Shown one piece after another: positions 1 through 9,630 of a stretch of DNA of 64,000 nt. The first letter of the stretch is position 1, and every line of letters begins with the position of its first letter. The DNA lies in the NCBI GenBank assembly GCA_964481425.1, contig CAYZTM010000008.1, positions 57,233 to 121,232 of the forward strand, given 5' to 3'. This DNA comes from MKUN01 sp964481425. Lineage in GTDB: Bacteria; Bacteroidota; Bacteroidia; Chitinophagales; Chitinophagaceae. The translations under genes were made by a program, and so were the position numbers. The notes under the pieces were generated by a model, which was not told the DNA's origin, made no database searches, and saw only the letters and a list, made by a program, of their open reading frames with translations.

Positions 1-9
1 TTTTCTTTC

Positions 10-34
10 AAAGCCTCGCTCCGTGCGGGGCTTT
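10..34 (+). terminator. Rho-independent terminator of a gene left of the window
   Basis: A 10-bp stem (AAAGCCTCGC with GCGGGGCTTT, one T-G wobble) closes a 5-base loop. It is T-rich on both sides, so it could end transcription in either direction. The gene it serves on the + strand lies outside the window. Confidence 0.7.
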
Positions 35-122
35 GGTTATTTATGCGAATAAATTTTCCCAAGTCTCTAACACATCATATAAACCACTCGTCTGTATTAA
101 CGAACATTAAAAACCTGTGTTT

Positions 123-3100
123 ATGAAAAAAATTACTTCACTGATTCTTTGCTGCCTCTTCGCTATGGCCTCGCGGGCTCAGACGGTCAGCTTTACGCTT
201 ACGCAGGCGCCATGTAATAATGATGGCACCCTCACTGCGAATTTTACCGGCCTTACTCCGCCTTTAACGGTCAACTGGCAGGTATATAACCAACCGACAA
301 TAACCCATACGGTAAATGTGTTGACCGATGATCTTGTCAACTATTCCGGCGCTTATGTGTCTGTGTATGTTACTGATGCTAACAATGCCACAGCCTACAA
401 CTATTACCAGGGTGCTCCGCCATTTACGTACACGGTGTCTACTACAGGTGCGATTTGCCCTGCATTAGGTACTGCCACTGCGACGGTTTCGGGTGGTCTC
501 CCGCCATACACTTATCAATGGTATGATGTGCAAACCATGACTACTGTGGGCACAACGAACCCCATATCTTTACCTGCGGGCCAGTACGGTGTTACCATCA
601 CTGATGCCAACGGATGTGTTTGGGGCTCTTTGTATAACCAGGATTCTACAGCTATACAAAATACACCTTCTTTTAGCTATCCCATCACTACTACAGCTGC
701 CAGTTGTACCAATGGTACTGCAACTGTGGGTGCCATTACCGGTGGTACACCCCCATACAGCTATCTATGGTCAAACGCTGCTACTACTGCATCTATCAAT
801 GGTCTCATCATGGGTAGTTACAATGTTACTGTGACCGATGCACAGGGTTGCAGTGTTACCAATTATGCCTATATCCAGCAGACCCCGCAGATAGGTGTTA
901 ACACTACTCCTACACCTGCTACCTGTACCCAAAATGATGGTGCTGCTATAGCCTTTGGATCGGGTGGTGTGCCTCCTTATACTTACCTCTGGTCTAATGG
1001 TGGTACTACCCAGTCTATCAGTAACCTTCTTTCGGGCTATTACAACGTTACACTTACTGATGCGAACGGGTGTATAGGCAATGGCGGGGCATACGTTAGC
1101 AGTTCTACACCTATTACTGCTACTTATGCTACTACACCAAGCTCTTGTACTGCAGCTACAGGCTCGGCTACGTTGACTATCAGCGGCGGTGTAGCTCCTT
1201 ATACCATTACATGGAGCACCTTCCCGGCCCAGACCGGCGTGACTGCCAGTAACCTTAGCGCCGGTGTATATGCTTTTAATATAACTGATGCCAATGGCTG
1301 CGTGCGCGGCGGTACTGTTAATATTCCTCCGGTTGATGTGGTTACCCTGGCATTGTCCGGCAGTGACGCTACTTGTTTACAGTCTGATGGTACTGCCTCC
1401 GTTACGGCTTCAGGTGGTACACTCCCATACAGCTACCTTTGGACAAACGGCGGTACTACTGCAAGCATCACTAACCTGCCGTCCGGCACGTATGGCATTA
1501 CAGTAACCGATGCCAATGGTTGCCATACAACAAAATACCGTAGTGTTGCGGCTAGTTCACCTGTAAGTGTTGGCCTCGCATCTACTCCCGCCTCATGCGT
1601 TTTTGCTACCGATGGCAGCATAAATGCTACCCCAGTAGGCGGTACACTTCCTTACACTTATATCTGGAACAATGGACCGACCACACAAAACAACACGAAC
1701 ATCGGTTCTGGTTATTATAATGTATATGTAACTGATGCTGTGGGTTGTACTGCCAGTGCTTTCAGCTATTTGGGCTACAATGCTGCCAATAATAGCTGTT
1801 ATTGTACCATCACCGGTACGGTTTACGATGATGCCAATGGCAACTGCACACAGGATGCCGGCGAACAAGGCATACCTAATATCCAGGTACATTGCAGCAA
1901 TATAGGCTATGCTTATACCGATGCTAATGGTGTTTATTCCTTCATCGTTCCTACCGGTTCTTATACTATTACCGAAACTGTTCAGAACTTTTATCCCCTA
2001 TCTGTCTGCCAGACTAACGGCATACCGGTAAATGTTACAGCAGCAGCAAACTGTGTTAACACGGTTGATTTTGCTAACAGCATCAATCCCATACACGATA
2101 TGCACATCAGTACATGGGATTATACCTTTGCAGTTCCGGGTAACACTTATCAGCAAAAGACGATCATTACCAACGATGGTACGGTATCTGAGAGTGGTCT
2201 CATAGCCGGTTATACCGCAGATGGACAAGTAGGTGGCGCTACTTTCTCACCCGGTGGTATATTCAATGCAGGTCCTCCTTACTATTATGACCTGCCTGCC
2301 GGTAATCTTACATTGGCACCCGGAGCCTCCCAGGATTTCTTTGTTGATTATACTGTACCGACTAACATTCCGCTCAGTACCAGCCTCGTGTTCAAGGATT
2401 CAACTGCGTACACTTCACCTATGAGCAACTGGCTCAATGACTATACGCCATGGAATAATGTGAACTACTTCACTACATATACTGTTGGTGCATACGATCC
2501 CAATTTCAAGGAAGTGAATCCTAAGGGTGTTGGTCCTACCGGTCTCATCACCTACAACGACTCTACTCTTGAGTACATGATACACTTCCAAAACATTGGT
2601 ACTTATAAAGCACAGAATGTAGTGGTGATAGATACACTTGACCCGGACCTGGACTGGACAACTTTACACCCGGTTTACCAATCGCATCACTGCGTGGTTA
2701 CCATTGATGAGCAGGGCGTGGCTAAGTTCACCTTCAATAATATAAACCTGCCTGCAGAAATGAACGATGCACAGGGTAGTAACGGTATGCTTACCTATAC
2801 CATTAAAACAAAACATAACCTGCCCCTTGGTACACAGTTCACCAATAATGCATCCATCTACTTCGATTTCAATGCCCCGGTAGTTACGAATACGACCGTT
2901 AATACCCTCTACGATCCCACTGGTGTTAAACCTGTGTCCATGGGTAATGGCGGTTCATTCTTCGTGTATCCTAACCCTGCATCAGGTAGCTTCAGCGCCG
3001 TGATAACAGCTACTACCGATGCTGCCGCAACACTCAGCCTTACTGATATCAGCGGCAGGGTGTTAATGACGAAGAATATATCTGTTCAGCAGGGTACACA

Positions 3101-3203
3101 TGCTGTAGCTACCGATGTTAATCAGCTGTCTTCAGGTATTTATTTCGTTAACCTGCATTATAATAACAAGATGCTGACCCAGAAACTGGTGATCATTAAA
3201 TAG
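123..3203 (+). CDS. SprB-repeat T9SS-secreted surface protein
   Basis: A secreted cell-surface protein of about 1026 residues, probably an adhesin or gliding-related surface protein. The start is the ATG at 123; a GTG two codons earlier is also in frame. A signal peptide (KKITSLILCCLFAMASRAQ) is followed by at least six SprB-type repeats, recognisable by GGxPPYxYxW and YNVTVTDAxGC-like blocks, across roughly residues 110-560. Then comes a Cna_B/SdrD-like domain (ITGTVYDDANGNCTQDAGE, about 570-640), a DUF11-like conserved-repeat domain (about 800-920), and a C-terminal T9SS type A sorting domain starting at VYPNPASG and ending KLVIIK. SprB repeats are known from the Flavobacterium gliding adhesin; the ligand cannot be read from sequence. 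It is a single gene with its own terminator downstream. Confidence 0.9.
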   Translation: MKKITSLILCCLFAMASRAQTVSFTLTQAPCNNDGTLTANFTGLTPPLTVNWQVYNQPTITHTVNVLTDDLVNYSGAYVSVYVTDANNATAYNYYQGAPPFTYTVSTTGAICPALGTATATVSGGLPPYTYQWYDVQTMTTVGTTNPISLPAGQYGVTITDANGCVWGSLYNQDSTAIQNTPSFSYPITTTAASCTNGTATVGAITGGTPPYSYLWSNAATTASINGLIMGSYNVTVTDAQGCSVTNYAYIQQTPQIGVNTTPTPATCTQNDGAAIAFGSGGVPPYTYLWSNGGTTQSISNLLSGYYNVTLTDANGCIGNGGAYVSSSTPITATYATTPSSCTAATGSATLTISGGVAPYTITWSTFPAQTGVTASNLSAGVYAFNITDANGCVRGGTVNIPPVDVVTLALSGSDATCLQSDGTASVTASGGTLPYSYLWTNGGTTASITNLPSGTYGITVTDANGCHTTKYRSVAASSPVSVGLASTPASCVFATDGSINATPVGGTLPYTYIWNNGPTTQNNTNIGSGYYNVYVTDAVGCTASAFSYLGYNAANNSCYCTITGTVYDDANGNCTQDAGEQGIPNIQVHCSNIGYAYTDANGVYSFIVPTGSYTITETVQNFYPLSVCQTNGIPVNVTAAANCVNTVDFANSINPIHDMHISTWDYTFAVPGNTYQQKTIITNDGTVSESGLIAGYTADGQVGGATFSPGGIFNAGPPYYYDLPAGNLTLAPGASQDFFVDYTVPTNIPLSTSLVFKDSTAYTSPMSNWLNDYTPWNNVNYFTTYTVGAYDPNFKEVNPKGVGPTGLITYNDSTLEYMIHFQNIGTYKAQNVVVIDTLDPDLDWTTLHPVYQSHHCVVTIDEQGVAKFTFNNINLPAEMNDAQGSNGMLTYTIKTKHNLPLGTQFTNNASIYFDFNAPVVTNTTVNTLYDPTGVKPVSMGNGGSFFVYPNPASGSFSAVITATTDAAATLSLTDISGRVLMTKNISVQQGTHAVATDVNQLSSGIYFVNLHYNNKMLTQKLVIIK

Positions 3204-3223
3204 TTGCACCTTGATAAATTAAT

Positions 3224-3257
3224 AAGGAGAGCCCAACATTTGGGCTCTCCTTATTTT
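3224..3257 (+). terminator. Terminator of the SprB-repeat gene
   Basis: A perfect 11-bp stem (AAGGAGAGCCC / GGGCTCTCCTT) with a 7-base loop, followed by ATTTTT. From here to about 3457 the sequence is AT-rich and holds no ORF or structure that I can support. Confidence 0.9.
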
Positions 3258-3457
3258 TAATTGCCATGCTTATAAATAGTTATAAATTATATTCAATGGT
3301 GCGCTGTTCCCAAATTCTTTCTACCTCTTTATTGACATACACCAGATCGCAACCCAAATCATATGGCTATTATCTTCATGAATTGTGATGCATTGTTAGC
3401 TATTTATGAAAAATCATTTAAACATTTGCCGGAAGAGTTATTTATCCAATAAATTAC

Positions 3458-3465
3458 TATCTTTG
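3458..3465 (+). promoter_or_regulatory. rpsO promoter, -7 box
   Basis: TATCTTTG matches the Bacteroidota -7 consensus TAnnTTTG exactly and is followed by CAG, as is common in this window. A TTTG at 3425 is too far away (29 bp) to be a convincing -33 box. The rpsO leader would be about 40 bases. Confidence 0.65.
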
Positions 3466-3508
3466 CAGTCCGAAAAAAAGTATAGGATATTTAAATTTTG
3501 ATGCCAAC

Positions 3509-3781
3509 ATGTCTCATTTAACTGCTGAAAAGAAAGCAAACATCTTCAAGACCTTTGGTCAGAGCGAAAAGAACACAGGCTCTATCGAAGCTCAGATAGC
3601 TACGCTTACAGAGCGTATCAATCACATTTCAAACCACTTGAAAAGCAATAAAAAAGATTTCTCAAGCAACCGCGGGTTGATGCAAATGGTAGGCCGCCGC
3701 AAACGCCTCCTGCACTACCTTAGCAATACGAACCTTGAAGCTTACCGCGCACTGCTCGAAAAACTCGGCCTCCGCAAATAA
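3509..3781 (+). CDS. rpsO: 30S ribosomal protein S15
   Basis: A 90-residue protein that matches S15 over its full length, including the QSEKNTGSIEAQIATLTERI and GRRKRLLHYL regions that contact 16S rRNA. S15 nucleates the central domain of the 30S subunit together with S6 and S18. The ATG at 3509 gives the normal S15 N-terminus; the ATG at 3501 is out of frame. A terminator separates it from pnp, the same gene order as rpsO-pnp in many bacteria. Confidence 0.98.
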   Translation: MSHLTAEKKANIFKTFGQSEKNTGSIEAQIATLTERINHISNHLKSNKKDFSSNRGLMQMVGRRKRLLHYLSNTNLEAYRALLEKLGLRK

Positions 3782-3791
3782 GCTTTCCTCG

Positions 3792-3829
3792 CTATTCCCA
3801 GCTGAACGCAGTTGGGAATAGTTTTTTTT
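3792..3829 (+). terminator. Terminator or attenuator between rpsO and pnp
   Basis: A 9-bp stem (CTATTCCCA / TGGGAATAG), with further pairing inside the loop (CTG/CAG), is followed directly by eight T. It is a strong intrinsic terminator. pnp starts only 22 bases later with no -7 box visible in between, so pnp is probably expressed by read-through of this hairpin. Confidence 0.9.
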
Positions 3830-3851
3830 GAACATATTTTAATATTATTTT

Positions 3852-6206
3852 ATGACTCCCAATCCCATTTCCGTGTCTTATAAACTGGACGACGGACGTG
3901 AAATATCCATAGAAACGGGCAAAATGGCCCGCCAGGCCGATGGCGCCGCTGTGGTACGCATGGGCAACTGTATGATACTGGCTACCGTTGTAGCCAACAA
4001 GGAACCTAAGCCGGGCCAATCTTTCTTTCCCCTTAGTGTAGACTACCAGGAAAAGTTTGCTTCTGCAGGCCGCATCCCCGGTTCCTTTTTCAAACGCGAA
4101 GCCCGTCTTAATGATTACGAGATCCTTACATCCCGTCTTATCGACCGCGCATTGCGCCCCCTTTTCCCAGATGATTATCTCTGCGAAGTACAGGTACTGG
4201 TTACCCTCATATCATCTGATGCAGAGATAATGCCGGATGCACTGGCTTGCCTTGCTGCTTCTGCAGCGCTTGCTGTGTCTGATGTTCCCATACAGGAGAT
4301 CATTTCCGAAGTGCGCGTAGCACGTATCAATGGTGAATACATCATCAACCCTACCCGTACTCAACTTAAAGATGCTGATATCAATATTATAGTGGCTGCT
4401 ACCGCCAAGAACATCATGATGGTGGAAGGTGAGGGTAAAGAGTGTGATGAGGCCAGCCTGCTGAAAGCGATCGAGGTAGGCCACGATGCTATAAAAAGGC
4501 AGGTGAAACTGCAGGAAGAACTGCGTGATAAGGTGGGTGTTAGCGGCAAACGTGAATACACCAAGCCTTATACTAACCCTGAACTGGAAGCTAAGATCGA
4601 GGCTTTTGGTAAAGACAAGATATACCAGGTAGCTAAAGGTGCTATGGCGAAACACGATCGCAGCGATGCCTTTAAAAAGATACGTGAAGAATTTGAAGCA
4701 CAGCTTACCGAGGGCGAATTGAAGGAAGAGGATGCGCCGCTTATTGGCACATACTTCCACGACCTGGAAAAGAAGATCATCCGCAACATGATGCTGGATG
4801 AAAAGGTGCGCCTTGATGGCCGTGGCCTGGAAGATGTTCGTGTATTGACCATGGAAACAGATCTCCTGCCTTCTCCACACGGTTGTGCCCTCTTCACGCG
4901 TGGCGAAACACAATCGCTTACCACTTGTACCCTTGGTACTACCGAAGACGAGCTGTTGCTGGAAACTGCGCAGACCTCAGATTACCTCAAATTCATACTA
5001 CACTACAATTTCCCGCCATTCTCTACCGGCGAGATAAAGATGATGCGTGGTCCCGGCCGTCGCGAAGTAGGTCATGGTAACCTGGCCATGCGCTCACTGA
5101 AGCAGATGATGCCTAAAGACGATTACCCTTATACGGTGCGCGTGGTATCCGATATATTGGAATCAAATGGCTCTTCATCAATGGCCACCGTTTGTGCGGG
5201 TTCACTCGCGCTGATGGATGCAGGTGTGCCTTTGCCCAAACACGTGAGTGGTGTGGCGATGGGGCTGATATCCGGCGAGAATGGTAAGTATGCTATCCTT
5301 ACGGATATCCTTGGCGATGAAGATCACCTGGGTGATATGGACTTTAAGGTTACGGGTACGCGCGATGGTATCTGCGGTATCCAGATGGATATCAAAGTGG
5401 ATGGCCTCAGCATGGATGTGATGATGCAGGCCCTTGAGCAGGCACGCCGTGGCCGCCTGCATATACTCGATGCTATGTACAATTGCATCAGTGCATATCG
5501 TCCCGAACTGAAACCACATGCACCACGTATAGAGCAACTGAACATCGACCGCGAATTCATAGGCGCTGTGATAGGCCCGGGTGGTAAAGTGATACAGGAG
5601 ATACAGCGCGAAACAGGCACTACTATCAATATCGAAGAAGTTGGTGAAGAAGGCGTGATCAAAGTTTTTGCAGCCAATAAAGAAAATATCGATAAGGCTA
5701 TGGCCTGGATAAAAGGCATAGTAGCTGTGCCCGAGATAGGCGCTGAATATGAAGGCACTGTTAAGAGTATCATGCCATTCGGTGCATTCATCGAGTTCCT
5801 GCCCGGTAAGCAAGGTTTGCTGCATATATCTGAAGTAAGCTGGAAGCGTCTTGATTCTCTCGATGGTGTGATGAAGGAAGGTGATAAGGTGAAGATCAAA
5901 CTTATTGGTACCGATCCTAAGACCGGTAAGCTGCGCCTGAGCCGCAAAGTGCTGATGCCGAAACCAGAGGGTTATGTAGAGCCTGAAAAGCGTGAGCGTC
6001 CTGAACGTGGTGATCGTGGCGACCGTAGGGGTAATGACCGCGGTGATCGTCGTGGTGGTGACCACAAAGGTGGAGGCGACCGCCGTCATGGAGGTGACCG
6101 TCCTAAGCAGCACCATAACGAAAATAATGGTGAGCAGGCTAAGGAACAAGTACAGCCCCAGCAGGAGCAAAACAACGCAAATGACGATGCAGACCTCGCT
6201 CTGTAG
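3852..6206 (+). CDS. pnp: Polyribonucleotide nucleotidyltransferase (PNPase)
   Basis: Phosphorolytic 3'-5' exoribonuclease of RNA turnover, 784 residues. Order: RNase PH-like core 1 (about 14-145, with FFKREARLNDYEI), alpha-helical domain, RNase PH-like core 2 (about 330-500) carrying GDEDHLGDMDFKV with D489 and D495 at the positions of the E. coli catalytic aspartates, a KH domain with GPGG at 575-578, and an S1 domain from about residue 630. After S1 there is a tail of about 75 residues, rich in Arg, Gly and Asp and then in Gln and Asn, of the low-complexity kind often seen in Bacteroidota PNPases; it may bind RNA. The gene lies downstream of rpsO. Confidence 0.98.
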   Translation: MTPNPISVSYKLDDGREISIETGKMARQADGAAVVRMGNCMILATVVANKEPKPGQSFFPLSVDYQEKFASAGRIPGSFFKREARLNDYEILTSRLIDRALRPLFPDDYLCEVQVLVTLISSDAEIMPDALACLAASAALAVSDVPIQEIISEVRVARINGEYIINPTRTQLKDADINIIVAATAKNIMMVEGEGKECDEASLLKAIEVGHDAIKRQVKLQEELRDKVGVSGKREYTKPYTNPELEAKIEAFGKDKIYQVAKGAMAKHDRSDAFKKIREEFEAQLTEGELKEEDAPLIGTYFHDLEKKIIRNMMLDEKVRLDGRGLEDVRVLTMETDLLPSPHGCALFTRGETQSLTTCTLGTTEDELLLETAQTSDYLKFILHYNFPPFSTGEIKMMRGPGRREVGHGNLAMRSLKQMMPKDDYPYTVRVVSDILESNGSSSMATVCAGSLALMDAGVPLPKHVSGVAMGLISGENGKYAILTDILGDEDHLGDMDFKVTGTRDGICGIQMDIKVDGLSMDVMMQALEQARRGRLHILDAMYNCISAYRPELKPHAPRIEQLNIDREFIGAVIGPGGKVIQEIQRETGTTINIEEVGEEGVIKVFAANKENIDKAMAWIKGIVAVPEIGAEYEGTVKSIMPFGAFIEFLPGKQGLLHISEVSWKRLDSLDGVMKEGDKVKIKLIGTDPKTGKLRLSRKVLMPKPEGYVEPEKRERPERGDRGDRRGNDRGDRRGGDHKGGGDRRHGGDRPKQHHNENNGEQAKEQVQPQQEQNNANDDADLAL

Positions 6207-6228
6207 ACTGAATACATTTTGACCAGGT

Positions 6229-6256
6229 AAAATGCCCCGCTTTAGCGGGGCATTTT
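6229..6256 (+). terminator. pnp terminator
   Basis: A perfect 12-bp stem (AAAATGCCCCGC / GCGGGGCATTTT) on a 4-base loop. The A-tract and T-tract make it symmetrical, but only pnp needs it here. Confidence 0.92.
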
Positions 6257-6336
6257 CATTTTCGGCTACTGTAAAAACATAGCAATTAATTAAAGTGTCT
6301 ATAACGGCGGTCACCATTACGACCTCTCTTGTTTCC

Positions 6337-6344
6337 TAACTTTG
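6337..6344 (+). promoter_or_regulatory. -7 box upstream of the CHAD gene
   Basis: TAACTTTG, followed by CAG, matches TAnnTTTG. It lies 16 bases before the ATG at 6361, which implies a leader of about 10 bases. Confidence 0.6.
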
Positions 6345-6360
6345 CAGTATAAATCCCGGC

Positions 6361-7161
6361 ATGAACAAGGAAAAGGTCAAAGAGATATTGAATGCCAAAC
6401 TGCAGGCTGTAGAAAATGCGGCGGCTGCCGTAGCTCCCCGTTACAGTGAAACTTCAATACATGCATTCCGGGTAGCTGTAAAGAAGCTGAGGGCCTACCT
6501 GCGGCTGCTGGATACAGCGGATGATGAGCCTAAAATGCGCCTTACCAAAAAGTTTCACCACCTCTACGATATAGCCGGCAATATCCGCGATGCACAATTA
6601 AAACTGAAAAAGACCACTAAGGATAAGACGGCTGTTCCTTCTTATACAACGAGCCTGTCAGCTATCATATCTGCCGGCAAGCAGGACTGGGAAAAGCGTT
6701 ACGATGAGAAGATACTTGATAAGCTGAGAAAGAAACTGGAGTCTAAAGGTATCCGCAAACTTCCCGCAAATACATTGGTGATCTTTTGTAAAGAACATAT
6801 TCATGTGCTGGAGGAGACTGCTGATAATGCACCTGCGGATGACCGGATACATGAATGCCGCAAGAGTGTAAAGGATATACTTTACAATACGAAACTTGCG
6901 GAGAAATATTGGCCAAAGGCCTATGCAAAAGTAGCCGAGCTTCCCCTCACCAGCCTTGACCATCTTTCCGATCTGCTGGGTGATTATAATGATGAGCGTC
7001 AACTCCTCGACAGCCACCGCGAATTCCTATCGGTTTTGACCGATAAAAACGAAAGGGCCACGCTTAGGACCTTAAGCAATAAAGAAACAAAACAGAAAGA
7101 AGCGCACAGGCAGGTACTGCTTAAGGAACTAAAGCGCTTCATTACGGCAGCTTCCCTATAA
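6361..7161 (+). CDS. CHAD domain-containing protein
   Basis: A 266-residue, strongly helical and basic protein with two CHAD half-repeats. The first is IHAFRVAVKKLRAYLRLL (about 35-52) with GNIRDAQL; the second is IHECRKSVKDILYNTKLAEK (about 162-182) with LSDLLGDYNDERQLLD. CHAD domains bind polyphosphate through conserved His, Arg and Lys residues and associate with polyphosphate granules. No polyphosphate kinase is nearby, so the cellular role is inferred from the family. It converges on the next gene; the two coding regions overlap by 6 bases at their 3' ends. Confidence 0.88.
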   Translation: MNKEKVKEILNAKLQAVENAAAAVAPRYSETSIHAFRVAVKKLRAYLRLLDTADDEPKMRLTKKFHHLYDIAGNIRDAQLKLKKTTKDKTAVPSYTTSLSAIISAGKQDWEKRYDEKILDKLRKKLESKGIRKLPANTLVIFCKEHIHVLEETADNAPADDRIHECRKSVKDILYNTKLAEKYWPKAYAKVAELPLTSLDHLSDLLGDYNDERQLLDSHREFLSVLTDKNERATLRTLSNKETKQKEAHRQVLLKELKRFITAASL

Positions 7162-8913
7162 GCTGTCGTCTCCTTCGGTCGCAGTATTATCTTCCGGCGC
7201 TGTTTCATTATGCTGCATGCGTTGCGCAAGTTTTTGTGCAGGTGTCAGCTCTTGCACCCAGGAGTTATCGTAAGGTTTGAAATAAGACGAGTTCAACACG
7301 GTTTCTGCTCCCTTTTTACCATCCATGTAATCGGCAAGTACTTTAAATGCCGCTTTGTTCTCTTTTTTCAGGATCAGCAGTACGGCATTGGCACCTGCCT
7401 TTACAGCTATTGGTACGCCTCCTCCAAGCTCGGCCCAGTGGCCGCTCAGCAGCAGGTTCTTAATGGGGGTCTGATAGTGGGCCACCTTACTTTGCATGTT
7501 TTCCCTGCCGGGTTTTGCGCCCATCATAGTTCCGTTCTTATTGCCGGTATAGCGCCAATGGGTAACAGGTGTGGCTACGTCATAGAAAAGTATATGCTCA
7601 CGCAGTCCCGGAGCTATTCTTTCTTCCACGCGGCGTATCAGCACTTCGGCTATTTCATTTTTTAGCTTATTATAAGCCTCCCCTCGTATATAGTTGCCCT
7701 CTGCATCTGTATCCGTATGCCAGTGGTTGTTGAAGTCCATGAATGCCGGCATGAACAGTACCAGCGTCCCTTGTCCCTCCGGTGCGAGTGAAGGGTCCCG
7801 TAATGATGGGGGCAGTATCGAGATCTCACTTTTTTCAGGGTCGCCACCCAGGTGATCTTCGCGTGATACATTTTCACTTGACAGATGCACCAGCTCTTCA
7901 CTGAAGCCCAGTGCTTCAGTAGGGCAGTCCAGTGCTATTGATACGGTGACTGATGAACTATATAGTTCGGCATTTTGCAGTTTACTCTTGAATTTGGCAG
8001 GTACCGCGTTTTCAGGCAGCATCTTCTCATATAGTGTTTCCACATCACAGGCGGCTATTACATAGCGGCTCTTAACCTCGTATTCCTTCCCGCGATGTGC
8101 AAAGCGTACGCCTTTGCTTACACCTTGCTCCAGTAGTATCTCTGTTACTTTGCATTTGAAGAAAATGTCATTGTCGTAGTAGGCAATGATGTGCGACAGC
8201 CATTCCGGTATTACCTGGCCGCCCCCTTTTGGTGGACTCTGGTAGTCGCCATAATAGGCCCAGCCTATAGGTACAAGGCAGGATAGTAGTTCCGTATCGG
8301 CAGAGAATATCTTATGCAGCCTTTCGTCTTTGAAGAACTTATTTAAACCCTTTTTAATGCCCGCATCACCCGTATAGCGAATAAAGGGAATGAACGGCAT
8401 TGCGAATTTCAGCAGGTTAAGCTTATTCTTCATACGCTCCATCGGGGTCATGGTCTCTTCAGAGCGGAAGATGTGCCCGAAGTTGGCGAAGGAGCCACCT
8501 AATTTTTTGGCAGCTTTAAAAAAGCGTTCCAATCCTTCCCGTTCGTGGGGAAATTCTGAGATCAGTTGTTCTTTCAGTTCATCGGGTTTATCGGTCAGCA
8601 GGTAGTCGAAGCTTTCGCCCTTATAGCGGCGTATGCGTTTTTGAGGTACGGCATCGGGATGGTCGTTGCCAAGTATATCAAATATCTTCGCTGCCATGCC
8701 ACCCGGCATGCATTGATTGAGCCAGTGTATTGCTGTATCGAAACGGAAATTTTTTCGGCGAAATCCTGCAAGGTAACCCCCTGCATGAGGCTCTTTTTCG
8801 AGCACGCAGACCGAATAGCCTGCTTTGCTGAGCAGTGCTGCGGCCGTAAGGCCACCAACGCCGGCACCTATGACCACGACGTCATATTCCGGTTTTAATG
8901 TCAGTTGTTGCAT
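7156..8913 (-). CDS. Phytoene desaturase/CRTISO/RetSat-like FAD oxidoreductase
   Basis: A 585-residue flavoprotein. The N-terminal dinucleotide-binding motif is VVVIGAGVGGLTAAALL (GAGVGG at 16-21), followed by the family signature EKEPHAGGYLAGFRRKNFRF. The C-terminal FAD motif is LLLSGHWAELGGGVPIAVKAG. Architecture and length fit the superfamily of carotenoid desaturases, carotenoid isomerases and retinol saturases. No crtB, crtY or other carotenoid gene is close, so the substrate is open. The last ~70 residues are a charged extension (AQRMQHNETAPEDNTATEGD). A TAACTTGC element about 60 bases upstream is a possible imperfect -7 box. Confidence 0.85.
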   Translation of the reverse strand: MQQLTLKPEYDVVVIGAGVGGLTAAALLSKAGYSVCVLEKEPHAGGYLAGFRRKNFRFDTAIHWLNQCMPGGMAAKIFDILGNDHPDAVPQKRIRRYKGESFDYLLTDKPDELKEQLISEFPHEREGLERFFKAAKKLGGSFANFGHIFRSEETMTPMERMKNKLNLLKFAMPFIPFIRYTGDAGIKKGLNKFFKDERLHKIFSADTELLSCLVPIGWAYYGDYQSPPKGGGQVIPEWLSHIIAYYDNDIFFKCKVTEILLEQGVSKGVRFAHRGKEYEVKSRYVIAACDVETLYEKMLPENAVPAKFKSKLQNAELYSSSVTVSIALDCPTEALGFSEELVHLSSENVSREDHLGGDPEKSEISILPPSLRDPSLAPEGQGTLVLFMPAFMDFNNHWHTDTDAEGNYIRGEAYNKLKNEIAEVLIRRVEERIAPGLREHILFYDVATPVTHWRYTGNKNGTMMGAKPGRENMQSKVAHYQTPIKNLLLSGHWAELGGGVPIAVKAGANAVLLILKKENKAAFKVLADYMDGKKGAETVLNSSYFKPYDNSWVQELTPAQKLAQRMQHNETAPEDNTATEGDDSL

Positions 8914-9020
8914 ATAGGGGTATGGAGATCAAACCGTTCCTATGTAAAAATCCCCGCAGAGCTGCAAGTTACGCATACTAAGGGTCATTTCACCCCCTTC
9001 GCGATACGTATTTATTAAGT

Positions 9021-9623
9021 TTAGGAGCCCGTGTTGCCCTTCAGTTCTTCCCTGCGTAGCAGGTATTTGCCCAGTACGTCGAACTCGATGTTCACTATAC
9101 TTCCCGCATCTATGCTGCTAAAGTTGGTGTGATCGTAAGTATAAGGTATGATAGTAACCATAAAAGATCCTTCGCTCACATTGAATACGGTCAGGCTGAC
9201 TCCATTGATGCATACCGACCCTTTTTCTATCAGCAGAGCTGCGAACTGTATGGGAAAGCTAAAAGTATATAAGTGGCTGCCCTCCAGTTCTGTTTTTTCG
9301 GTACAGGTGGCCGTAGCATCCACATGGCCCTGGACAAAATGTCCGTCGAGCCGGTCACCCACTTTCAGCGAGCGTTCCAGGTTAACCTGCGTGCCCTCTG
9401 TCCAGTGGCCAAGGTTGGTCTTTTTGAGGGTTTCCTCCACTGCAGTTACCCGGTACTCATTACCGCGAATTTCTACTACCGTAAGACATACCCCGTTATG
9501 CGCCACCGACTGGTCTATTTTCAACTCCCCTGTGATCTTGCTTTCTACCCAAAAGTCTATATTGCTGCCATGCTGCAGCACTTTTTGCACGGTGCCTGTA
9601 GTTTCTATGATGCCTGTGAACAT
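9021..9623 (-). CDS. ribE: Riboflavin synthase, alpha subunit
   Basis: Catalyses the dismutation of two 6,7-dimethyl-8-ribityllumazine molecules to riboflavin. It is 200 residues, the usual length, and has the duplicated lumazine-binding fold: repeat 1 starts MFTGIIETTGTV, repeat 2 contains GHFVQGHVDATATC. The N-terminal MFTGI block is diagnostic. It lies 7 bp downstream of a lipoprotein gene on the same strand and is probably co-transcribed with it. No FMN riboswitch and no other rib gene is visible nearby. Confidence 0.96.
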   Translation of the reverse strand: MFTGIIETTGTVQKVLQHGSNIDFWVESKITGELKIDQSVAHNGVCLTVVEIRGNEYRVTAVEETLKKTNLGHWTEGTQVNLERSLKVGDRLDGHFVQGHVDATATCTEKTELEGSHLYTFSFPIQFAALLIEKGSVCINGVSLTVFNVSEGSFMVTIIPYTYDHTNFSSIDAGSIVNIEFDVLGKYLLRREELKGNTGS

Positions 9624-9630
9624 AAATGCA

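Noticed and set aside
5202..6317. A 371-codon open frame on the minus strand opposite pnp
   Set aside because: Composition is biased (runs of Thr, Val, Ile and His mirroring the Arg/Gly codons of the PNPase tail), it has no recognisable domain, and it lies wholly opposite a certain gene.
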